The notes beneath the pieces are model-generated. The model worked only from the letters and a program-made list of their open reading frames with translations. It was not told the DNA's origin and ran no database searches. Shown here in pieces: positions 17,166-26,375 of a stretch of DNA of 56,573 nt. The position numbers and the translations under genes are program-made. The DNA is from Bacteriovoracaceae bacterium (GTDB lineage: Bacteria; Bdellovibrionota; Bacteriovoracia; Bacteriovoracales; Bacteriovoracaceae). How positions within the stretch are numbered: the first letter of the stretch is position 1; every line of letters starts with the position of its first letter. The stretch covers positions 1 to 56,573 of the forward strand of contig CANHIY010000005.1 of the NCBI GenBank assembly GCA_947461175.1, written 5' to 3'.

Positions 17166-18398
17166 ATGAGTACCAAAAGTGTGATTGTCGCTTTAGATAT
17201 TGGAACTACAAAAGTTTGCACTCTCATTGCACAAAAATCCGATAAGAATTTAGATATACTTGGAGTTGGATCTCACCCGAGTCAGGGACTAAAGAAAGGC
17301 TCGGTTGTAAATATAGAAAAAACAGTTGAAAGTATTCGCAGTTCCATAGAAGAAGCTAAATTGATGGCCGGGATTGATGAGCTTGATTCTGCAACTGTGG
17401 GAATAGCTGGTAATCATATTTATTGTTTTAACTCCTCAGGAGTTGTTCCTGTAAAAAATAAAGAAATCACACAGGCTGATGTTGACAGAGTTGTAGAAGC
17501 TGCCAAAGCAGTTTTAATTCCTACAGACCGTGAAATCCTTCATGTCATTCCTCAGGAATTCAAGGTGGATAATACCTCAGGTATCAAAAATCCAATTGGT
17601 ATGTGTGGGTCCAGGCTTGAGGGAAAAGTTCATATTGTCACTGGTAAATCACCACTTATTCATAATTTAATTAAATGTGTTGAGCAGGCAGGCCTTCAGG
17701 CCAATCAAATTGTTCTTCAACCTATAGCTTCTTCAAAGTCAGTCCTGACCAGTGAAGAAAAAGAACTTGGTGTCGTTTTAGTTGATATTGGTGGAGGGAC
17801 AACTGACCTCGCCGTCTGGAAAGATGGTAGCCTCCTTCATTCACAAATTATTCCATTAGGTGGGAATCACTTTACTAATGATCTTGCTGTAGCTCTTAAA
17901 ATTCCCCATAACGAGGCAGAGCGGATCAAGCTCACCCATGGAACTGTTCTGACCACTCATAAGAATGAAACTTACTTAACTGTCCAGGGTTTATCCGGAA
18001 CAAAGCCACGAGAAGTACCCTTAAGTTTTGTAGCTGAAATTTTAGGAGCTCGAGCAGAAGAATTATTGAAGGTGATTAATGAGATTATAGTAGAAAAAAA
18101 TCTTCAAAATGAAATAAATGGAGGATACGTTTTAACAGGCGGAGGTGCTCTTATCCGGCACTTAAGTGAATTTGCTGAGTACTGTTTAGAAAAGCCAGTT
18201 AAGATGGGATATCCCGTGGCATTTGGTGGAATGACGACAGCCATGCAGCATCCAAAGTTTTCAACTGTCTTGGGTCTTATCCAAGAATCAACCAATCTTT
18301 CTCAAGCAAGAACTCGAGAACAAAAGCTCGAAGATGAAACTGATATGTTTGATAAGTTTAGTAAATCAATTAAAAACGTTTTCAAAGAAATTTTCTAA
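17166..18398 (+). CDS. ftsA: Cell-division actin homologue FtsA
   Basis: Membrane tether for FtsZ and recruiter of late division proteins. 410 residues: ALDIGTTKVCTLIAQ phosphate-1 motif at the N-terminus, the 1C domain insert (EREILHVIPQEFKVDN ... IKNPIGMCGSRLEGKVHIVTG), VVLVDIGGGTTDLAVW phosphate-2, and GGYVLTGGGALI adenosine motif. The C-terminal FDKFSKSIKNVFKEIF is an amphipathic membrane-targeting helix. GAGAAGGGA (17152-17160) precedes the ATG. ftsZ follows after an 18-base gap carrying GGAGG. Confidence 0.97.
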   Translation: MSTKSVIVALDIGTTKVCTLIAQKSDKNLDILGVGSHPSQGLKKGSVVNIEKTVESIRSSIEEAKLMAGIDELDSATVGIAGNHIYCFNSSGVVPVKNKEITQADVDRVVEAAKAVLIPTDREILHVIPQEFKVDNTSGIKNPIGMCGSRLEGKVHIVTGKSPLIHNLIKCVEQAGLQANQIVLQPIASSKSVLTSEEKELGVVLVDIGGGTTDLAVWKDGSLLHSQIIPLGGNHFTNDLAVALKIPHNEAERIKLTHGTVLTTHKNETYLTVQGLSGTKPREVPLSFVAEILGARAEELLKVINEIIVEKNLQNEINGGYVLTGGGALIRHLSEFAEYCLEKPVKMGYPVAFGGMTTAMQHPKFSTVLGLIQESTNLSQARTREQKLEDETDMFDKFSKSIKNVFKEIF

Positions 18399-18416
18399 TA
18401 CCGGAGGAACCTCTTT

Positions 18417-19970
18417 ATGTTCGATATCGCGGATAATTCTCATCTTGTTGATGGTGCTAAAATTAAAGTAATTGGTGTTGGGGGTGGTGGATGTAATGCT
18501 GTCAATACGATGATTCGTGCTGGGTTAACGGGAGTTGAATACATTGTCGCCAATACTGACTCACAGGCACTGGCTGCCAATCTAGCAGGAACAAAGATAC
18601 AGCTTGGTGGTAATGTGACGAAAGGTCTCGGAGCTGGAGCTAACCCGGAAGTAGGTCGTAAGGCGGCCATTGAGGATTATGAAAAGTTATCTGAGGTGTT
18701 AGATGGTGCTGATATGGTTTTTGTAACCGCCGGTATGGGTGGTGGGACAGGCACTGGTGCCGCTCCCGTAATTGCGAAACTTGCTCGTGAGCTAGGAGCC
18801 TTAACTGTTGGGGTTGTCACAAAGCCTTTTTTCTTTGAGGGTAAAAAACGATCACGACAGGCAGAGGATGGCATTCGATCTCTAGAAGAATCAGTTGATT
18901 CACTTATTTGTATTCCAAATCAACGTTTGCTTCAACTCGCTGGTGAAAATCTTTCTCTGGTAGATACATTCAAGGCGGCAGATGAGGTTCTTTTAAATGC
19001 TGTTCAGGGTATTTCAGATTTAATCAATAATACTGGACTTATAAATGCAGATTTTGCAGATGTGTCTACAGTTATGACCAATAAGGGTTTATCTCTCATG
19101 GGCACAGGAACGGCTACTGGTGCAGAACGTGCTCTCAAAGCTGCAAAACAGGCGATAAGTTCTCCCCTCCTTGAAGATGTATCCATCAATGGAGCAACAG
19201 GAATTATTATTAATATTACTGGTAACAGTTCATTAACAACTCATGAAACAAACCAGGCTGTAACCCTTATCATGGAAGCGGCTGATGAGGACGCAGAAAT
19301 AATTTTTGGTACAGTAATAGATGAGAGTCTTGGAGATGCAGTTAAAGTAACTGTTATAGCAACAGGACTTCAGATAGGACGAAAAGATGCTCCACTTTCA
19401 ATTCATCCTCAAACTAACCAAAAAATGGCAGTTAGTAATTCAACAGTTCAGGATAATTTCATTAATCCTCAGGTGAATACATCAAACCTCAACTCGAACA
19501 CCACAATGAACAGTCCAATAAAAACAGAAATTCCTGTTTCAAGGATTGAAGTTAGGGAAGAAAATATTCCTTCAAATCCAAGAAGTGAATATAACGTTAA
19601 ATCTGAGAGTAGTTTTGATTTTGAAAATGCAAAAACATCTGACTTGCAAAATTCAAGACCTAAAATTAATTGGGCCGAGAAGTTACAGACAGCAGCTTCA
19701 AAATATGAATCTCAGAAAAATTTTGAATCACATTTAAATTCTGCTCCAGTTGCTCCCAAAGCACCTCCAGTTGTAGAGAGGCAGGAATACTCACACTTTG
19801 ACAATTCTGAGCCTGCTCAGAATAACATTTCAAGCCAGGCGGCACAGAACAGAGAGTCCAGAATAAAGTCGATTGCTGAAAAACTTGGTTTTTTTAATTT
19901 TGATGAAGATGAGTTTGATACTCCATCATTTATGAAAAAGAATGAAAGAGGACAGGATTCTCAAATTTAG
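18417..19970 (+). CDS. ftsZ: Cell-division tubulin homologue FtsZ with long C-terminal linker
   Basis: Forms the Z-ring GTPase polymer. Core (about 1-325) holds [16 protein letters not shown], the tubulin signature [10 protein letters not shown] (108-117), and [13 protein letters not shown]. Total length of 517 exceeds the usual 350-420 because of a roughly 170-residue Asn/Ser/Gln/Pro-rich linker. The C-terminal conserved peptide that binds FtsA is visible as D501-T-P-S-F-M-K-K (501-508), followed by nine more residues, so the protein is complete. CCGGAGGA precedes the ATG. Last gene of the dcw cluster, closed by a hairpin. Confidence 0.97.
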   Translation: MFDIADNSHLVDGAKIKVIGVGGGGCNAVNTMIRAGLTGVEYIVANTDSQALAANLAGTKIQLGGNVTKGLGAGANPEVGRKAAIEDYEKLSEVLDGADMVFVTAGMGGGTGTGAAPVIAKLARELGALTVGVVTKPFFFEGKKRSRQAEDGIRSLEESVDSLICIPNQRLLQLAGENLSLVDTFKAADEVLLNAVQGISDLINNTGLINADFADVSTVMTNKGLSLMGTGTATGAERALKAAKQAISSPLLEDVSINGATGIIINITGNSSLTTHETNQAVTLIMEAADEDAEIIFGTVIDESLGDAVKVTVIATGLQIGRKDAPLSIHPQTNQKMAVSNSTVQDNFINPQVNTSNLNSNTTMNSPIKTEIPVSRIEVREENIPSNPRSEYNVKSESSFDFENAKTSDLQNSRPKINWAEKLQTAASKYESQKNFESHLNSAPVAPKAPPVVERQEYSHFDNSEPAQNNISSQAAQNRESRIKSIAEKLGFFNFDEDEFDTPSFMKKNERGQDSQI

Positions 19971-19975
19971 TTTTT

Positions 19976-20006
19976 AAACCCATCGCATATCCTATGTGAT
20001 GGGTTT
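19976..20006 (+). terminator. Terminator hairpin between convergent ftsZ and zinc-finger gene
   Basis: AAACCCATC (19976-19984) pairs with GATGGGTTT (19998-20006), extended inward by a G-T wobble and CAT/ATG to a 13-bp stem with a 5-base loop. Being symmetrical and placed between two convergent genes, it can serve both strands. No strong T-run follows on either side beyond TTAATTATT. Confidence 0.75.
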
Positions 20007-20011
20007 AATTA

Positions 20012-20593
20012 TTACTCAAAATGTTTTTTAACCTGATCTGCATCAGGCTTCATTGAAAAGAGTACAAAATAAGTCTCTATGTGGTTGTGATCAACATTAA
20101 TCTTATAATGGGTCTCAATATATGTAGGTATATTTTTTTCATCAAACAAAACTTTCTTTGCGTCGTAAAGGCTGACTCCATTCTGAGGGGCATCAGGAGA
20201 GGCTTCTATTTTAAGAATCTCTTCCCACTCATTCCTCATGACCATTGGGAGGTGGATTTTGCAAAAATATAGAGATTTGAAGGGTTTTACGCAGGAAGAA
20301 CAAAAGTGTTTGTCACAGATCGCACATTGCACCTCCCCTGGCTCTTTTGGGTGGTTGGGACAGTAGAGATCGCTCTCTTTTTTAGAAATTTCTTTTAGCT
20401 TTGTGATGCGCTCTAGTATTTCTGGATGAAAATCAGATCTAGCGACATCTTTTGGCCGACTATCTTTCCCAATATTTAAAGGAAGATTTGGATTTTGAGA
20501 GATTACTTTAAATATGATTATTGTCAGGAGAACTAAGACAATAACCAGGATAAAAAGTGTTAAAGAGATAAGGACAATCGCCGCAGTTTCCAT
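20012..20593 (-). CDS. Membrane-anchored B-box-like zinc-finger protein, unknown function
   Basis: 193 residues, not recognised as a named family. One N-terminal membrane segment (about 5-30), a polar linker, then a Cys/His cluster: C78, H81, C90, C93, C98, C101, C111, H114, spaced like a B-box or cross-brace zinc finger binding two zinc ions. The rest (about 118-193) is a mixed alpha/beta domain. With the N-terminal segment as anchor the zinc domain should be cytoplasmic, but topology is not certain. It lies 29 bases after the RNase J stop on the same strand, so probably in one operon with it. Confidence 0.7.
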   Translation of the reverse strand: METAAIVLISLTLFILVIVLVLLTIIIFKVISQNPNLPLNIGKDSRPKDVARSDFHPEILERITKLKEISKKESDLYCPNHPKEPGEVQCAICDKHFCSSCVKPFKSLYFCKIHLPMVMRNEWEEILKIEASPDAPQNGVSLYDAKKVLFDEKNIPTYIETHYKINVDHNHIETYFVLFSMKPDADQVKKHFE

Positions 20594-20622
20594 AAAATTT
20601 ATTCTTAAAATTTACAAACCTT

Positions 20623-22242
20623 TTAAGAAAAAAGGTGAATTTCAGTTAATGGTTTATAACCTAGATAATTATTATAAAACTGTCTGGTGAGAATTTTTAA
20701 TTGATTTTTAAAATATTCATCATCCCTTGTGTTTAAATTCTTATTGATTTGATCAAGCAAAATGTTTTTTAGTTTATCCTTTGCTTCATCAGCGCTAAGT
20801 GGTAGCCCAAAAAGTGATATCTCTAATTCTTGAGAATATTTTCTGTAGCTGATAAACACCGCTCCCAAAGTTGCCATTTTTCTTCTTTGAGAGATTTGAG
20901 TTTTTTCAATTTCCAATGATTTTCCGTGGATTAACTTCGGATCTTTAGCATCAAGATTACCTATTTTGATTGTGTCTTCATTAAAGATGACTTCTTGGTA
21001 GTTATAAATTAAGTGAGAGGATATTTCAGGATATTGGTTTTTAATGAAGTCAGAATGTTTTTTTAAAAGATAAGATTCCCCATGGATAGGGAAATAAAAA
21101 TTGGGGGTAAAGTTTTTTAATAAAAGCCTTAAATCTTCTTTGCCTGGATGCCCTGAGGCATGAATAAGATCATCATTTGCGGTTATTATATGCATCCCAA
21201 ACTCTGTTAGTTTATTGTAAATCCGAAATATTTTTTTCTCATTGCCAGGAATAACTTTTGAACTAAAAATAATGAGGTCACTAGGACGAGGTTTTAAATT
21301 AGTATCTTCTCCATAACTAAATCTCCTCAGTGCTGAAAGAAAATCGCCTTGGCAACCAGATAAGAAAATTAGCATTTTCCCATCATCATTTTTAACTTGT
21401 TCTGGTTCACAGAAGTATTCAGGTGGAAAGCTAGTATGATTAGTTTCAAAAGCAACTTCTATGTAAGTTTTTAGTGATCTGCCCATGATCACAACTTTTC
21501 TTCCTGCATCTTTGGCATGCTTGGTGATTAAATCCATACGATGAACATTGGAAGCAAACAGCGTAATGTAAATTCGATTTTCATCCCTTTCCATCAAATT
21601 TTTTAGATTAGCATTCAGCTCTCCCTCTGTCGTTGTTTTCATATCGTTGAGGATGTTGGTTGAATCTAAAAAGTAAGCTGTTTTTCTGCATTCTTTCATT
21701 TTTTCTTTGATTCTTGCCAAGTCAATGGGACGCTCATGAGTTGCCGCAAGGTCTACTTTGAAGTCAGAGATATACAACGCCCCCCAATTTTTATCCTTGG
21801 TTCTTATAACTACGCCAAAAGTTTCAGGGATGGAGTGGTTTACATGAACTGGATACAAGTCAACATCTTTAAAACTAAGATGAGAGTGTTCATTATAGAT
21901 GACATACTTAAAATGAATTTTCTGTTCAATAAGTTTTTTTTGAATCAAGTGGAGGGTGAAGCGACTAACGTAAACAATGATGTCTGGAAAAGATTTTAAA
22001 AGATGAGCTAGTCCGCCAATGTGGTCTTCATGCCCGTGTGTGATAATAATGGCAGTCAGTCGGTTGGGATCTAATATTGAAAAATCAGGAATAAGATAGT
22101 TAATATTGAAACATTCCTCGTAGGGGAATAGCATTCCACAATCGATGACAACCTCTTCATTCGGAGTTCGAATAAGGGTCATATTAGATCCTATCTCTTG
22201 AACGCCACCAATAGGTATAAGACTAAAATTTTGATGTTTCAT
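20623..22242 (-). CDS. rnj: Ribonuclease J (metallo-beta-lactamase/beta-CASP)
   Basis: Exo/endoribonuclease of mRNA decay and rRNA maturation. About 539 residues. Seen: GGVQEIGSNMTLI, the metal site H69-G-H-E-D73-H74-IGG, a later HVNHSIPETFGV and YISDFKVD, the beta-CASP insert with ITLFASNVHRMD and GRSLKTY, and HASGHPGKEDLRLLL plus PIHGESYLLKKH (metal ligands). The start at 22242 is preferred because AAGGAAGG lies a few bases upstream; an in-frame TTG at 22263 is less likely. The usual C-terminal domain is short. Placed downstream of uridine kinase. Confidence 0.92.
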   Translation of the reverse strand: MKHQNFSLIPIGGVQEIGSNMTLIRTPNEEVVIDCGMLFPYEECFNINYLIPDFSILDPNRLTAIIITHGHEDHIGGLAHLLKSFPDIIVYVSRFTLHLIQKKLIEQKIHFKYVIYNEHSHLSFKDVDLYPVHVNHSIPETFGVVIRTKDKNWGALYISDFKVDLAATHERPIDLARIKEKMKECRKTAYFLDSTNILNDMKTTTEGELNANLKNLMERDENRIYITLFASNVHRMDLITKHAKDAGRKVVIMGRSLKTYIEVAFETNHTSFPPEYFCEPEQVKNDDGKMLIFLSGCQGDFLSALRRFSYGEDTNLKPRPSDLIIFSSKVIPGNEKKIFRIYNKLTEFGMHIITANDDLIHASGHPGKEDLRLLLKNFTPNFYFPIHGESYLLKKHSDFIKNQYPEISSHLIYNYQEVIFNEDTIKIGNLDAKDPKLIHGKSLEIEKTQISQRRKMATLGAVFISYRKYSQELEISLFGLPLSADEAKDKLKNILLDQINKNLNTRDDEYFKNQLKILTRQFYNNYLGYKPLTEIHLFS

Positions 22243-22314
22243 GACCTTCCTTGATGGATTCAAGAGTGATGGATAAAAAAGACATTAGCTCAAAAGACTT
22301 AGTGGATCAAAGAC

Positions 22315-22971
22315 TTATTGAAGTTGGCTAAATTCAAAATTTTCAGTGGATGTCTCATTATGAGTACGATTATCTAGAAATTCCTTTATTCGTGCCGAAA
22401 GAATTAAAGCAGCAACGTCGGTTTCCTCTCCAACAGTGAAGTCAGCATATTGCTTTTGTGGATCAAGGTATTTTTGATACATAGGTCTTACTGTGTCATA
22501 GTACTGGGAAATAACGGAATCAAGTGAGCGACCTCGCTCCCTTACATCTCTGTGAAGACGTCTGGTGAATCTTATATCTGCTTCTACGTGAAGAAAGCAT
22601 TTGATATCTAATAAATCTCTGATTTTTTGATCATACAAACTAAAAATGCCCTCAAAAAGGACCACTTTGCATGGTCCTATGTTTTCATATTTAGTCGTTC
22701 GACTTGATGTAGAAAAATCATATACTGGACAATGAATTCGATGCCCATTTTTTAAATCACTAAGGTGTGTCCGAAGTAAGTCCCAGTCAAAGGCGTCTGG
22801 ATGATCAAAATTCACCATTCCGTTCAATTGGGGCACTGTAGGTAGGTAATAAGAATCCATGTGCAACAGTGAAGAGCAGGAGTTATTTACTGCCCTCATC
22901 ACTTTCTTTGCAAAGGTTGTTTTTCCTGACCCTGAACCGCCGGCTATTCCTACTAGGAAGATTTTACTCAT
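22315..22971 (-). CDS. udk: Uridine kinase
   Basis: Phosphorylates uridine (and cytidine) to the monophosphate in pyrimidine salvage. 218 residues from the ATG at 22971, the family norm; the frame extends 58 codons further upstream but that segment has no family similarity. Seen: Walker A GIAGGSGSGKTT, HMDSYYLP, NFDHPDAFDWDLL (substrate Asp region), FEGIFSLYD, and RRLHRDVRERGRSLDSVISQY. Divergent from prmA with about 120 bases between, which must hold both promoters. Likely first gene of a udk-rnj-zinc-finger operon. Confidence 0.92.
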   Translation of the reverse strand: MSKIFLVGIAGGSGSGKTTFAKKVMRAVNNSCSSLLHMDSYYLPTVPQLNGMVNFDHPDAFDWDLLRTHLSDLKNGHRIHCPVYDFSTSSRTTKYENIGPCKVVLFEGIFSLYDQKIRDLLDIKCFLHVEADIRFTRRLHRDVRERGRSLDSVISQYYDTVRPMYQKYLDPQKQYADFTVGEETDVAALILSARIKEFLDNRTHNETSTENFEFSQLQ

Positions 22972-23091
22972 ATGGAATTTTCTTTTATCAGAAAAGTTCA
23001 TTTTTAAGCAAGAAAACACCCGTAATTGTAATTTTTTTATCCTCACATCAGAAATTAAATGAGTTATAAGTGCTAAGAATAAAGGAAATTT

Positions 23092-24048
23092 ATGGAAACT
23101 TATTGGATTGTGACACTTTTTCATTATCAACCTACTATGGCTCAAAAAATTAATCTTGAATCTATGGCTATTAGCGAATTCGAAACTCTGGGTGTTGAAG
23201 AATTCTCCCTAACAGAACCAGAGGTTGATGAGATTCTTGGAGAACGATCTTATTCTGGTGGAGATTTACCCCAGCATGTGTTGGACGAAGTTGAGGAAAA
23301 AATATTTTGTCATCCCACTACCTGCAGATTCTTCTTTTTAGATGAAAATAATGCAAACCACTTTTTAAACTTTGTGACAAGAGAGCTTCTTTGTGAGGCA
23401 CAGGTAGAAGAAATATTATCTCAGGACTGGAATGTTGAATGGAAGAAACACTACTCGCCCATCTGCGTGAATGAACAACTAGAAATTGTTCCTTCATGGC
23501 TGCAGGAGCATGGATCACAAAGTAAAGAGAAGATTTTTATTTACCCTGGTATGGGATTTGGAACCGGTAGCCATGAAACAACTTTTCTTTGTTTAAAAAT
23601 ATTTACTGAAAAAATTCTTGGTACGGATGTTAAAACAGTTTTAGATTTTGGTTCAGGGTCAGGTATACTTGGTCTCTCTGTTTTTAAATTTTATCCAGAA
23701 GCTAATATTGATTTTTTTGACATAGATCCAGAGGCCAATAAAAATTGTTATCAAAATGCGATTATCAATAACTTAGAAAACAGTAATTTCAGACTTCTTT
23801 TACCTGACTTTAGAGAAAAACTGCTTCCAGGTTATGATTTAATATTTGCTAATATTCTGGAGGGAATCCTCATTGCTGAAAGAGATGCTCTAGTTTCTTC
23901 GTTAAACTCTCACGGCTTTTTGATTTTGTCGGGTTTACTTAATCATCAGGTAGATCATATTATTAAAATTTATTCTTTTTCTGGGCTTCAGCTTATGTAC
24001 CAAATCCAAAAGGGAGATTGGTCTGCCCTTCTATTTAAGAAGAGTTAG
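23092..24048 (+). CDS. prmA: Ribosomal protein L11 methyltransferase PrmA
   Basis: Trimethylates ribosomal protein L11 with SAM. 318 residues: a divergent N-terminal substrate-recognition domain (about 1-120), then a Rossmann methyltransferase with GMGFGTGSHETT, VLDFGSGSGILGL, FFDIDPEANKNCYQNA and the catalytic LIFANILEGILI. The GTGSHETT block is diagnostic of PrmA. AAAGGAAAT precedes the ATG. Two bases separate its stop from rsmE, a common pairing. Confidence 0.92.
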   Translation: METYWIVTLFHYQPTMAQKINLESMAISEFETLGVEEFSLTEPEVDEILGERSYSGGDLPQHVLDEVEEKIFCHPTTCRFFFLDENNANHFLNFVTRELLCEAQVEEILSQDWNVEWKKHYSPICVNEQLEIVPSWLQEHGSQSKEKIFIYPGMGFGTGSHETTFLCLKIFTEKILGTDVKTVLDFGSGSGILGLSVFKFYPEANIDFFDIDPEANKNCYQNAIINNLENSNFRLLLPDFREKLLPGYDLIFANILEGILIAERDALVSSLNSHGFLILSGLLNHQVDHIIKIYSFSGLQLMYQIQKGDWSALLFKKS

Positions 24049-24050
24049 TC

Positions 24051-24743
24051 ATGAGGGCGTATTTTCTGGAGTCTTTAGTCGAAAAAGATGATTACATTCT
24101 TTTAGTGGATGAATCTCTTCATCATCTTTTAAGAGTCGCAAGATTAAGCACAAGCGAGGAAGTACTTCTTCTGAATGGGAGAGGGCTTCAAGTAAGAACT
24201 TTAGTGATGAATATTTCAAAAAAAGAGATTCATCTAAAGACTCTAGCTGTATTTAACTATCAGCGAAAATATCAATTTGATTTAGCACTTTGTATGCCAA
24301 AACGTGAGGCTTTGGAACTATGCCTAAAGGAGGCAACAGAACTTGGTTTTGAAAATATACATTTAATTAAATCAGATTTTTCCCAAATGAAGTTTCCAGA
24401 GAGGGAAAGAGTTCATAAACTAATAATTTCCGGTGTAGAACAGTCAAATGCACCGTATGCGCCTCATTTATTTTTCTCAAATTGGGATCAAATACCTTGG
24501 AGTTCATATCATGAAGTTTTACTCTTAGACTCCCAGTCCAAGAGAAGTAACTGGGCTGTTACTACCGTCCCATCTAAGAAATTACTTGTTGTTGGCCCAG
24601 AGGGTGGTTTTTCTCTTACTGAGTTGAATTACCTATATTCTCAAAAAAATATTAGACCCATAACTTTACCAACCCCAATTCTTAGAACACCCACTGCATT
24701 AGCAGTTGGTGCAGGGATGATGATCCAAAGTTTGCTTAATTGA
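24051..24743 (+). CDS. rsmE: 16S rRNA (uracil-1498-N3)-methyltransferase RsmE
   Basis: SPOUT-class (knotted) methyltransferase acting on U1498 of 16S rRNA. 230 residues: N-terminal PUA-like domain with HHLLRVARL, LCMPKREALELCLKEATELGFENI, SGVEQSNAPYAP, the knot motif VVGPEGGFSLTEL and the C-terminal LRTPTALAVGAG (usually LRTETA). Length and motifs are normal. Probable operon with prmA upstream and the RDD gene 35 bases downstream. Confidence 0.93.
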   Translation: MRAYFLESLVEKDDYILLVDESLHHLLRVARLSTSEEVLLLNGRGLQVRTLVMNISKKEIHLKTLAVFNYQRKYQFDLALCMPKREALELCLKEATELGFENIHLIKSDFSQMKFPERERVHKLIISGVEQSNAPYAPHLFFSNWDQIPWSSYHEVLLLDSQSKRSNWAVTTVPSKKLLVVGPEGGFSLTELNYLYSQKNIRPITLPTPILRTPTALAVGAGMMIQSLLN

Positions 24744-24778
24744 GTTTAGAGTTGGTAAGATAAGAGAAAGGGAGATTT

Positions 24779-25474
24779 ATGAATTTGGAACAAGTAAAAA
24801 ATGCTAAAAATAATCCTCCACTTTCGGATGAAGATTTTGAATTAAACTTTAAACCCATCACCTCTGGGTTAGGATTTCATACTCAAAAAATTTCTGAAAT
24901 CAAACCAATCGTTAATGAACGGGCTATTACTGTTAATCCCATTAAAGTTACTCCAGCTCCAAAAAAAGAGATGAATGTTTACCAAAATGATCTCTCCATC
25001 TTCTACAATCAAAATCAGTCTGGGCTTACTCATTCCGAAGAAGATACGAGCATGGTTGAAGAAAAAATCCTCGTAAATGCGTCTAAGACGCAAAGGATTT
25101 TTGCCTATTTGATAGACCTACTGTTGTTGACAACTATTTTGGGAATTGTTTTGGTTATTATGGCGAAAACAATCGGAATGGATCTAGTACAGGTGTGGAC
25201 AACTTACCCTGACGAGATGACACCACTTTTTGTTACACTTTTTTGCGGTTTTTACATTATTTATTTTTCTATTTTCGATAAGGCAAACCATTCCACTTTT
25301 GGCAAAAATTTTTTTGGAATTCGAGTAACAGGCTTAGATAATTCCTCACTTTCCTTGGGATCTTTACTTCTACGTTCACTGTTTAGTCTTTTGAGCTTTG
25401 TGAGTTTAGGTCTTTTCGCGTTTTTTGATCTTCAAAACCGTATTTCAGGTTCAAAAGTTATTAGGGTTAAATGA
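24779..25474 (+). CDS. RDD-family membrane protein
   Basis: 231 residues. The first ~100 are polar and probably disordered. An RDD domain follows, with RIFAYLIDLLLLTTILGIVL (the Arg-Asp-Asp pattern appears as R...D), a second segment near TLFCGFYIIYFSIFD, and a conserved-looking TFGKNFFGIRVTG ... LLLRSLFSLLSF. Family members are small multi-span proteins, some linked to ion exchange, mostly uncharacterised. AAAGGGAG precedes the start, and the stop overlaps the next start as ATGA. Confidence 0.8.
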   Translation: MNLEQVKNAKNNPPLSDEDFELNFKPITSGLGFHTQKISEIKPIVNERAITVNPIKVTPAPKKEMNVYQNDLSIFYNQNQSGLTHSEEDTSMVEEKILVNASKTQRIFAYLIDLLLLTTILGIVLVIMAKTIGMDLVQVWTTYPDEMTPLFVTLFCGFYIIYFSIFDKANHSTFGKNFFGIRVTGLDNSSLSLGSLLLRSLFSLLSFVSLGLFAFFDLQNRISGSKVIRVK

Positions 25475-25926
25475 TGTTTAGTACTGAACTAGATAATTTC
25501 CTATTTTTAAACAAAGACAAAAGAATAGTTTTTACAAATGGCTGTTTTGATATTCTTCATAAGGGTCACGTTAGCTATTTATCTGAGGCAAAAAAACTTG
25601 GTGATTTACTTATTGTAGGACTAAATTCTGATGCAAGTGTAAAGCGTCTTAAGGGGAGTGATCGCCCCATAAACAATGAAAATGACCGTCGCTTTGTTTT
25701 GTCACAACTAAAGTCTGTAGATTTTGTAGAAATCTTCCATGATGATACACCTCTTGATCTTATAAAAAAAATTATGCCAAACATTCTCGTAAAGGGAGGA
25801 GATTGGAGGATCGATCAAATCGTCGGTGGAAAAGAAGTTATTGAAAATGGTGGTGATGTTTTTTCTTTGAACTTTATCGATGGTTATTCCACATCTTCTA
25901 TAATCCATAGAATTCAGCATTCCTGA
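25471..25926 (+). CDS. rfaE2: D-glycero-beta-D-manno-heptose 1-phosphate adenylyltransferase (RfaE2 type)
   Basis: 151 residues matching the adenylyltransferase half of HldE: FTNGCFDILHKGHVSYL (nucleotidyltransferase HxGH), LLIVGLNSDASVKRLKGSDRPI, ND/RR then LVKGGDW and a C-terminal GYSTSSII. It makes ADP-heptose for the LPS inner core from heptose 1-phosphate and ATP. Bifunctional HldE also has a kinase half; here it is separate, so the kinase must be elsewhere. A second ATG three bases downstream is an equally possible start. Its presence supports a heptose-containing LPS. Confidence 0.9.
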   Translation: MMFSTELDNFLFLNKDKRIVFTNGCFDILHKGHVSYLSEAKKLGDLLIVGLNSDASVKRLKGSDRPINNENDRRFVLSQLKSVDFVEIFHDDTPLDLIKKIMPNILVKGGDWRIDQIVGGKEVIENGGDVFSLNFIDGYSTSSIIHRIQHS

Positions 25927-26237
25927 TGATTTCTTTGCAACTTAATTTTGAAGAAAAATTAGATGTTCTTACTTGGTACCACATGGAGAATGCAATTCAT
26001 TGTTCATCATCCCTATGGTTCAGTTTAGTATGTGCCTCATTAAGATTGAAACACTCAATTTTAATCATAGAAAAGCCTTTGGCCCTGTTTCCACATTGGA
26101 ATCCGGAGTCTAGGTGGTGCACAGGAGAGAACTGGAGCTGGCTCTCAGCAAGAAGCCTTGGTCCTCTTGTGTTAAAATTTAATGAGCCAGTTACGAACTA
26201 TCAAGAGTTTAGGAGTTTTCTGGTTTTGTCTAAGTAG
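25926..26237 (+). CDS. Small unknown protein translationally coupled to rfaE2
   Basis: 103 residues, not recognised. The ATG shares one base with the rfaE2 TGA (TGATG), a classic coupling arrangement, and codon use resembles its neighbours, so it is probably a real gene. It is rich in Trp (5) and Ser with a pair of Cys, has no clear membrane helix and contains an IIEKPLALFPHWNPESRWCTGENWSW block suggestive of a folded domain. Function cannot be inferred beyond possible association with LPS heptose synthesis. Confidence 0.55.
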   Translation: MISLQLNFEEKLDVLTWYHMENAIHCSSSLWFSLVCASLRLKHSILIIEKPLALFPHWNPESRWCTGENWSWLSARSLGPLVLKFNEPVTNYQEFRSFLVLSK

Positions 26238-26288
26238 TCATTTTTGCTTAAATTGTTAATTTTTTTTGTCAATTTTTCCGATCAAGCC

Positions 26289-26315
26289 TCAAGTATTATC
26301 CGACTATTTCGATAA
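26289..26315 (+). promoter_or_regulatory. Sigma-28 (FliA)-type promoter of flagellin
   Basis: TCAA (26289-26292), exactly 15 bases, then TTCGATAA (26308-26315), close to the FliA consensus TAAA-N15-GCCGATAA. Predicted transcription start about 26322, giving a ~54-base leader ahead of the flagellin ATG. Confidence 0.75.
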
Positions 26316-26330
26316 GGGAATGCGAACTCT

Positions 26331-26346
26331 ACCATAAAGGTATGGT
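26331..26346 (+). other. Small hairpin in the flagellin 5' leader
   Basis: ACCATA (26331-26336), AAGG, TATGGT (26341-26346): a perfect 6-bp stem with a tetraloop about ten bases into the predicted leader. Such 5' stems often stabilise abundant mRNAs; role here is inferred. The AAGGAG ribosome site lies at 26362-26367. Confidence 0.4.
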
Positions 26347-26375
26347 TCTAACGATTCTTTCAAGGAGTACGTTGA

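Noticed and set aside
22972-23145. 58-codon N-terminal extension of uridine kinase
   Set aside because: Contains no family sequence; kinase homology and normal length start at 22971, and the extension would overlap the divergent prmA start.
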